From contig JALQXU010000026.1 of the NCBI GenBank assembly GCA_023263045.1, forward strand, positions 1 to 10,686: a stretch of DNA of 10,686 nucleotides, given 5' to 3'. The notes beneath the pieces are model-generated. The model was not told the origin of the DNA, searched no databases, and worked only from the letters and a program-made list of their open reading frames with translations. Position 1 is the stretch's first letter. Every line of letters begins with the position of its first letter. The position numbers and the translations under genes are program-made. Positions 6,689 through 10,686 of this stretch are shown piece by piece. The stretch is from Pontimonas sp. GTDB lineage: Bacteria; Actinomycetota; Actinomycetes; Actinomycetales; Microbacteriaceae.

Positions 6689-7713
6689 TGTACGAGGCCG
6701 TATTTTCGATTCTCAAACGCCTTGATCCTGAATTCACCCATCACCTGGGAATGATGGTGGTTCGGTTTGCGGGTACCGCGCTCGGCCAACTTTTCTTCCG
6801 CTCAGATAAGGCACTATCGCCGGCGATGCGGGTTGAGGCGCTGGGGCTTTCTTTCGAGTCACCGATAGGCCTGGCCGCGGGTTTCGATAAGAACGCTGTG
6901 GCAATCAGGGGTTTTTACACCCTGGGTTTTGGGCATGTTGAAGTGGGCACGGTCACTCCACTGCCTCAGCCAGGAAATCCGCGACCGAGGCTTTTTCGAC
7001 TTCCAGCTGATGATGCCCTCATCAATCGAATGGGATTCAACAATGACGGCGCGACCGCTGTCGCGGGTCGACTGAAGGCTCTGCGCGAGCGAGGGGGGAA
7101 GCTCCCGATTATTGGAGTGAACATTGGAAAGAACAAGAGCACTCCGCAGGAGAACGCGATTGATGACTACATCGCGTGTACCGAGGAGCTGGCACCATGG
7201 GCCGACTACCTCGTGGTTAATGTCAGCTCACCAAATACTCCTGGCCTTCGGGGTTTGCAAGAGCGGGAGCTGCTCGAACCCATTCTTCGAGCCGTCCTCG
7301 ACCACTCTCAGGACACTCCAGTTCTCGTCAAGATTGCGCCGGACTTAGGCGATGAGGCCATCGAGGACGTCGTTGATGTGGTGTGTGACCTCGGATTGGC
7401 AGGAATCGTTGCGACAAACACGACGATCTCTCGCGACGGACTCACCACAGCCCACTCGGATGTTTCGCGAATGGGGGAGGGCGGCTTGTCAGGATCTCCC
7501 CTCAAGACCCGATCTAGAGAGGTGTTGAAGCTTATTCGCCACAGCCTGCCTCGCGAGTACTGCGTCATCAGTGTCGGTGGAGTGTTCGACGGCGACGATG
7601 TCGAGGCGCTCCTCAACCAAGGGGCGACCCTGGTTCAGGCGTATACGGGGTTCGTCTACCGAGGGCCTTTCTTCGCGAGAAAGCTCCTGGAGGAGATGGG
7701 TGGTCGTCGTTAG
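6688..7713 (+). CDS. pyrD: Dihydroorotate dehydrogenase (quinone), class 2
   Basis: PyrD oxidises dihydroorotate to orotate in pyrimidine biosynthesis and passes the electrons through FMN to membrane quinone. The 341-residue protein has the N-terminal amphipathic extension (about residues 1-40) that marks the membrane-associated class 2 enzymes. The catalytic serine is S181 in NVSSPNTPGLR, equivalent to E. coli S175. FMN and substrate contacts are visible as AGFDKN (K68), NRMGFNN (113-119), VKIAPD (K215), ATNTT (242-246), GGLSG (265-269), SVGGVF (295-300) and QAYTGFVYRGP. I place the start at the ATG at 6688, which shares its A with the nrdR stop TGA and has GGAG seven bases upstream (6677-6680). 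A GTG at 6685 would give a 4-base overlap but poorer spacing. Translation is probably coupled to nrdR. The stop overlaps the DUF3043 stop on the other strand. Confidence 0.97.
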   Translation: MYEAVFSILKRLDPEFTHHLGMMVVRFAGTALGQLFFRSDKALSPAMRVEALGLSFESPIGLAAGFDKNAVAIRGFYTLGFGHVEVGTVTPLPQPGNPRPRLFRLPADDALINRMGFNNDGATAVAGRLKALRERGGKLPIIGVNIGKNKSTPQENAIDDYIACTEELAPWADYLVVNVSSPNTPGLRGLQERELLEPILRAVLDHSQDTPVLVKIAPDLGDEAIEDVVDVVCDLGLAGIVATNTTISRDGLTTAHSDVSRMGEGGLSGSPLKTRSREVLKLIRHSLPREYCVISVGGVFDGDDVEALLNQGATLVQAYTGFVYRGPFFARKLLEEMGGRR

Positions 7714-8252
7714 CTCGGTTTTTCTCCGCGCTTGACCTGGGCCTTCGGCAGTCGCAATCCACGCATCTGTAGCGCTCGCATAGCCGCATACCAGCGGACA
7801 CCATCTTCAACCTTGTCTTCGCCGTACTTGGCGCGCAGTCCCTTGCGCACCCCAGCGCCGACAACGAAAGCGTCGATGATGGTAATGAGGAAGAATGCCC
7901 ACAGGGCAACAATCGCGATGAATTGGGCTTCTAGTGAGGGTAGGAAGGTCGCGATGATGACCGCAAACATGATGGGGATGAGGAACTCACCGAAGTTCCA
8001 CCGCGCATCCACATAATCCCGAACCCACTTCTTTTGAGGTCCCTTGTCCCGCAAGGGCAAGAACTTCTCTTCACCATTGGCGAGACCCAGGCGAGCGCGT
8101 TCGCGTTCCTTCGACACTCGCGCTCGCGCTTCTTTGCGATTATTCGACACCAGCGGTCGCTTCAACTGGGCCTCGCGGTCCCGACGGCGGGGGGTCGGGC
8201 GACCCTTGCCAGTTGCCTCCGCGCCTTCGTCGTGCGATGAATCCTGTGCCAC
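7710..8252 (-). CDS. DUF3043 domain membrane protein, function unknown
   Basis: The 180-residue product has the features of the actinobacterial DUF3043 family. It starts with a polar, charged N-terminus containing GRPTPRRRDREAQLKRP (about residues 17-33). A long Arg/Lys-rich, probably helical, stretch follows up to about residue 86. Two closely spaced membrane helices lie at about 89-106 and 110-130, and a basic C-terminal tail follows (about 136-180). The positive flanks suggest that both ends are cytoplasmic. The GTG at 8252 is chosen as start because AGGAG lies eight bases upstream (8265-8261 on this strand); a TTG at 8276 would place that ribosome binding site inside the coding region. 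I know of no established function. It is divergent from erpA, and conserved neighbourhoods with cytochrome oxidase genes hint at envelope or respiratory biology, but this is only inference. Confidence 0.88.
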   Translation of the reverse strand: MAQDSSHDEGAEATGKGRPTPRRRDREAQLKRPLVSNNRKEARARVSKERERARLGLANGEEKFLPLRDKGPQKKWVRDYVDARWNFGEFLIPIMFAVIIATFLPSLEAQFIAIVALWAFFLITIIDAFVVGAGVRKGLRAKYGEDKVEDGVRWYAAMRALQMRGLRLPKAQVKRGEKPS

Positions 8253-8260
8253 GTGACTTT

Positions 8261-8265
8261 CTCCT
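8261..8265 (-). promoter_or_regulatory. Ribosome binding site deciding the DUF3043 start
   Basis: AGGAG on the minus strand is followed by eight bases and then the GTG at 8252. It supports the 180-residue product over the version starting at the TTG at 8276. Upstream, the 8-base palindrome GGGTACCC (8288-8295) contains a TACCCT sequence on the minus strand (8292-8287) that could be a -10 element, but no -35 is evident. Confidence 0.6.
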
Positions 8266-8327
8266 ACCTGAAACAAGTAACGCTCTAGGGTACCCGGAGA
8301 TTGGTCAGCGACTCCTGGGTGAGCTCC

Positions 8328-8356
8328 AGCTCTCTAGAAGGTTCGAGAGCTACACT
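8328..8356 (+). promoter_or_regulatory. Putative erpA promoter with a perfect inverted repeat (possible operator)
   Basis: AGCTCTC (8328-8334) and GAGAGCT (8345-8351) form a perfect 7-base inverted repeat with a 10-base centre, 24 bases overall. Its right arm ends on the first base of TACACT (8351-8356), a good TANNNT -10 candidate. A start point about 7 bases further on would give a leader of roughly 17 bases holding the ribosome binding site AAAGGA (8368-8373). The dyad would cover the -35 to -10 spacer, where a regulator could block or remodel polymerase binding. No -35 hexamer is obvious. The regulator, if any, is unknown. Confidence 0.45.
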
Positions 8357-8380
8357 GGGGTCGCACGAAAGGATAGCTCG

Positions 8381-8728
8381 ATGACCGACACGCTCAATCA
8401 GACTCATGGGGTTTCGCTGACCGACCAGGCGGCCACAAAGGTTCGTAACCTCCTGGAGCAAGAGGGACGAGATGATTTGCGTCTTCGCGTGGCGGTCCAG
8501 CCTGGAGGCTGTTCTGGATTGATCTACCAGTTGTTCTTCGATGAGCGACTGATGGAAGACGATCTGGTCAAGGATTTCGCTGGGGTCGAGCTTGTCGTCG
8601 ACAAAATGAGTTCGCCTTACCTGGACGGTGCCACCGTGGACTTTGAGGACACAATCCAGAAGCAAGGCTTCACGATTGACAACCCGAACGCCCAGGGCAG
8701 TTGCGCCTGCGGCGATAGTTTCTCCTAA
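8381..8728 (+). CDS. erpA: A-type iron-sulfur cluster carrier/insertion protein (ErpA/IscA/HesB family)
   Basis: This 115-residue protein belongs to the A-type carriers, which hold an Fe-S cluster through three cysteines and pass it to target enzymes in the cytoplasm. The three cysteines are present: C44 in GGCSGLIYQLFFDE, and C108 and C110 in SCACGDSFS at the C-terminus. Length and motif spacing are standard. The ATG at 8381 is chosen because AAAGGA (8368-8373) lies seven bases upstream; the frame is open further up but has no ribosome binding site or family similarity there. It is divergent from the DUF3043 gene and followed by a strong hairpin, so it is probably a single-gene transcript. 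The ErpA name follows the usual actinobacterial annotation; the exact client proteins cannot be read from sequence. The cytochrome oxidase next door carries heme and copper, not Fe-S, so any link is indirect. Confidence 0.93.
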   Translation: MTDTLNQTHGVSLTDQAATKVRNLLEQEGRDDLRLRVAVQPGGCSGLIYQLFFDERLMEDDLVKDFAGVELVVDKMSSPYLDGATVDFEDTIQKQGFTIDNPNAQGSCACGDSFS

Positions 8729-8732
8729 CCCT

Positions 8733-8766
8733 GAAAAAAGGCTCCCAGACCGCCCTGTCTGGGAGC
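8733..8766. terminator. Strong hairpin between erpA and ctaC, with its T-tract on the minus strand
   Basis: GCTCCCAGAC (8741-8750) and GTCTGGGAGC (8757-8766) form a perfect 10-base-pair stem with a 6-base loop. It begins 12 bases after the erpA stop, where a terminator is expected. A run of A (8734-8739) precedes the stem and nothing T-rich follows, so the classical stem-plus-T-tract arrangement occurs only when read on the minus strand. On the plus strand it would be a terminator without a U-tract, a form considered usable in Actinobacteria. Confidence 0.75.
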
Positions 8767-8772
8767 TGTCGG

Positions 8773-8792
8773 TAGGGCCCATGCCCTAGACT
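8773..8792 (+). promoter_or_regulatory. Putative ctaC promoter: short palindrome joined to a -10 element
   Basis: TAGGGC (8773-8778) and GCCCTA (8783-8788) are inverted around a 4-base centre. The last two bases of the right arm begin TAGACT (8787-8792), a good -10 candidate. A start near 8799 would give a leader of about 30 bases carrying the ribosome binding site AAAGG (8821-8825), six bases before the ctaC GTG. The -35 region would fall on the right arm of the terminator hairpin and shows no clear consensus. Confidence 0.4.
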
Positions 8793-8831
8793 GGGGGTCA
8801 CAAGCTTGGTGGACAAGGTGAAAGGTTTGTT

Positions 8832-9692
8832 GTGCGCCACACCCTCTCTCGGAGCCTGAAGGGCGCCTCTCTTCTCACCGTTTTGGCCCTTGTTCTGGCG
8901 GGCTGTACTTCGCAGAGTTCCCTGGGGTGGTTGCCGACCGAGCGTGGCTTAACGAACCAGGTCGATCGCGTGATTGATTTGTGGGTGGTCTCCTGGGTCG
9001 TTCTCCTGATCGTGGGCATCATTACCTGGTTGCTCATCATCTGGGCCTCAGTGGTGTACCGCCGACGACGCGGTCAAACCGGCCTTCCCGCCCAGCTGCG
9101 CTACAACATGCCCATTGAGACGTTCTACACCGTGGTTCCGCTCATTCTGGTGTTGGGCTTTTTTGCTTTCACTGCACGTGATCAGACCATCATTGAGGCA
9201 CCGTTGGACGAGCCTGATGTGTCTATCGAGGTTTATGGCAAGCGGTGGGCGTGGGATTTCAACTACCTCAATGAAAATGTCTACCTCTCCGGCATCCAGG
9301 GCCAGGAGCTTCCCGGTGGGGGAGTCGACAACGAACTGCTCCCGAAGCTCTACCTTCCCGTAGACAAGAAGGTTGAAATCAAGATCGAGTCCAGAGACGT
9401 TATCCACTCTTTCTGGGTTATTGACTTCCTCTATAAGAAGGACATGATTCCTGCGAGGACTAACTACTGGTACTTCATTCCGCAGGAGGAGGGCGTGTTC
9501 CGCGGCAAATGTGCGGAGTTGTGTGGTGAGTACCACTCTTTGATGCTTTTTGAAGTTCACGTTGTCTCCGAGCAGGAGTACAACCAGCAGATTCAAGCGC
9601 TTCGAGCCCAAGGCAACGTAGGTCGCTTAGGGCCCGAGGCGAGTGTGTTGCAAAACCTTCCCGGAACCGGCGCGTTTAGTGAGAGCGAGTAG
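8832..9692 (+). CDS. ctaC: Cytochrome c oxidase subunit II (aa3-type), lipoprotein form
   Basis: CtaC takes electrons from the cytochrome bc complex through its binuclear CuA centre and passes them to subunit I. The 286-residue product starts with a lipoprotein signal peptide whose lipobox LAGC places the lipidated cysteine at C25. Two membrane helices follow (about 47-75 and 95-114), then an extracytoplasmic cupredoxin domain. All CuA ligands are present: H192 in VIHSFWV, then C227, E229, C231, H235 and M238 within KCAELCGEYHSLM. The aromatic electron-entry patch KRWAWDFNY lies at 137-145. The GTG start has AAAGG six bases upstream and a normal signal peptide directly after it. No cytochrome c domain is fused to the C-terminus, in keeping with actinobacterial bcc-aa3 supercomplexes. 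ctaD begins six bases after the stop, so the two are almost certainly co-transcribed. Confidence 0.97.
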   Translation: MRHTLSRSLKGASLLTVLALVLAGCTSQSSLGWLPTERGLTNQVDRVIDLWVVSWVVLLIVGIITWLLIIWASVVYRRRRGQTGLPAQLRYNMPIETFYTVVPLILVLGFFAFTARDQTIIEAPLDEPDVSIEVYGKRWAWDFNYLNENVYLSGIQGQELPGGGVDNELLPKLYLPVDKKVEIKIESRDVIHSFWVIDFLYKKDMIPARTNYWYFIPQEEGVFRGKCAELCGEYHSLMLFEVHVVSEQEYNQQIQALRAQGNVGRLGPEASVLQNLPGTGAFSESE

Positions 9693-9698
9693 AAGCAG

Positions 9699-10686
9699 AT
9701 GACCACGACAGCTCCCCGTCCCTCCGTTACCGAGACTCCTCAGGGTCTCTCCAATGCCACGGTGGCTCGCAAAGGCAATGTCTTTGTGGAGTGGATTACC
9801 ACGACTGACCACAAGAAGATCGGTTACCTCTACCTGATCACCTCCTTCCTTTACTTCCTTCTGGGTGGGGTTATGGCCTTGGTTATCCGGGCTCAGCTGT
9901 TCGCCCCGGGACTGGAAATTGTGGCAACGAAGGAGCAGTACAACCAGCTGTTCACCATGCACGGCACGATTATGTTGCTGATGTTTGCAACTCCGTTGTT
10001 CGCGGGGTTTGCCAACGTGTTGATGCCGTTGCAGATCGGTTCGCCCGATGTTGCGTTTCCTCGGTTAAACGCGCTGGCGTATTGGTTCTTTAGCTTCGGG
10101 TCTTTGATCGCGGTCGCGGGCTTCCTCACCCCTCAGGGGGCCGCGTCGTTCGGTTGGTTTGCCTACACGCCACTGTCGAGCCAAACGTTCTCACCGGGTC
10201 TTGGTGGCAACCTTTGGGTCTTCGGTCTGGGCTTGAGCGGTTTTGGAACCATTCTCGGTGCCGTGAACTTCATTACGACCATCATCACGATGCGTGTGCC
10301 GGGTATGACGATGTGGCGTATGCCGATTTTCACCTGGAACACCCTGGTCACGTCGATTCTGGTCCTCCTGGCCTTCCCCGTTCTTGCGGCAGCCATGCTG
10401 GCGCTCGGATCTGACCGTGTGTTTGGTTCGCACGTCTATGACGCCGCAAATGGCGGCGCGATTTTGTGGCAGCACCTGTTCTGGTTCTTTGGTCACCCCG
10501 AGGTCTACATCATCGCGCTCCCGTTCTTTGGAATCGTGTCCGAGATTTTCCCCGTCTTCAGCCGCAAGCCCATCTTTGGGTACAAGACGCTGGTCTACGC
10601 GACGATTGCGATTGCTGCCCTCTCGATGACGGTGTGGGCTCACCACATGTATGTCACGGGGTCTGTGTTGCTACCCTTCTTCGCTT
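9699..10686 (+). CDS. ctaD: Cytochrome c oxidase subunit I (aa3-type), 5' part (3' end outside window)
   Basis: Translation from the ATG at 9699 stays open to the right edge, giving 329 codons of a protein that is usually about 550-580 residues. It is the catalytic subunit that reduces O2 to water and pumps protons. After a polar N-terminal tail, WITTTDHKKIG (32-42) opens the core. About seven membrane helices are visible. The heme a ligand H88 lies in TMHGTIM, and the D-channel entry D117 in GSPDVAFPRLN. The CuB ligand H266 occurs in FFGHPEVY with the D-channel glutamate E268 and the cross-linked tyrosine Y270, and CuB ligands H315 and H316 lie in VWAHHMY. The E in HPEVY marks an A1-type heme-copper oxidase. 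The K-channel lysine and the helix X heme ligands lie beyond the edge. Only weakly purine-rich sequence precedes the start, so translation may be coupled to ctaC, six bases upstream. Confidence 0.97.
   Translation, partial: MTTTAPRPSVTETPQGLSNATVARKGNVFVEWITTTDHKKIGYLYLITSFLYFLLGGVMALVIRAQLFAPGLEIVATKEQYNQLFTMHGTIMLLMFATPLFAGFANVLMPLQIGSPDVAFPRLNALAYWFFSFGSLIAVAGFLTPQGAASFGWFAYTPLSSQTFSPGLGGNLWVFGLGLSGFGTILGAVNFITTIITMRVPGMTMWRMPIFTWNTLVTSILVLLAFPVLAAAMLALGSDRVFGSHVYDAANGGAILWQHLFWFFGHPEVYIIALPFFGIVSEIFPVFSRKPIFGYKTLVYATIAIAALSMTVWAHHMYVTGSVLLPFFA

Noticed and set aside
8253..8276. TTG start eight codons upstream of the chosen DUF3043 start
   Set aside because: No ribosome binding site precedes it, and the good AGGAG lies inside the extended frame.
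8213..8380. In-frame 5' extension of erpA
   Set aside because: The extension overlaps the DUF3043 start and the putative promoter, and lacks family similarity; the ATG at 8381 has AAAGGA at good spacing.
8285..8782. A 165-codon minus-strand open frame covering erpA
   Set aside because: It is antisense to erpA, includes the terminator hairpin, and shows no recognisable domain.
9048..9611. A 187-codon minus-strand open frame inside ctaC
   Set aside because: It is a shadow of the strongly conserved CuA-domain coding sequence.
1..10686. Mobile elements, CRISPR arrays, tRNA or rRNA genes, defence or biosynthetic gene clusters
   Set aside because: Essentially all sequence is taken up by intact core genes; no direct-repeat arrays, transposase motifs or clover-leaf structures were seen, and no gap exceeds about 130 bases.

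Overview
The window is about 10.7 kb of actinobacterial chromosome made of core housekeeping genes with almost no spare sequence. Several features point to Actinomycetota and probably Microbacteriaceae or a close relative. These are a DUF3043 membrane protein next to an ErpA/IscA-type protein, a lipoprotein-type cytochrome oxidase subunit II (CtaC) followed by CtaD, a class 2 PyrD, a DnaE with a complete PHP metal site, frequent GTG starts and a moderately high GC content. The family assignment is inferred from gene content and gene order; there is no rRNA in the window to confirm it.

Layout from left to right. Positions 1-735 hold the 3' part of an RluA/RluD-family pseudouridine synthase that enters from the left edge. 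Positions 809-4330 encode the replicative polymerase DnaE. Its stop codon overlaps, tail to tail, the stop of a small flavin-reductase gene on the minus strand (4327-4824). A 64-base divergent promoter region then leads into a plus-strand cluster: hisD (4889-6208), nrdR (6221-6688) and pyrD (6688-7713), with a 12-base gap and then a 1-base overlap. pyrD again ends tail to tail, with a 4-base overlap, against a minus-strand DUF3043 membrane protein (7710-8252). A second divergent region (8253-8380) carries a perfect inverted repeat at the putative promoter of erpA (8381-8728). A strong hairpin follows at 8741-8766, then a short promoter region, then ctaC (8832-9692) and the first 329 codons of ctaD (9699 to the right edge).

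How the genes work together. Three themes sit side by side: replication and nucleotide supply (DnaE, the ribonucleotide-reductase repressor NrdR, PyrD), amino-acid biosynthesis (HisD), and aerobic respiration (PyrD passing electrons to quinone, ErpA supplying Fe-S clusters, and the aa3-type oxidase CtaC/CtaD). Catalytic or metal-binding residues can be traced in every enzyme gene except the flavin reductase, where only the family pattern is recognisable. No gene appears broken.

I found no mobile element, CRISPR array, tRNA, rRNA, toxin-antitoxin pair, defence system or other clearly undescribed system. The observations worth following are small: regulatory-looking dyads at the erpA and ctaC promoters, a terminator hairpin whose T-tract faces the minus strand, two 4-base convergent overlaps, an orphan and possibly leaderless flavin reductase, nrdR without a ribosome binding site, and a putative clamp-binding motif in DnaE that lacks its usual glutamine.
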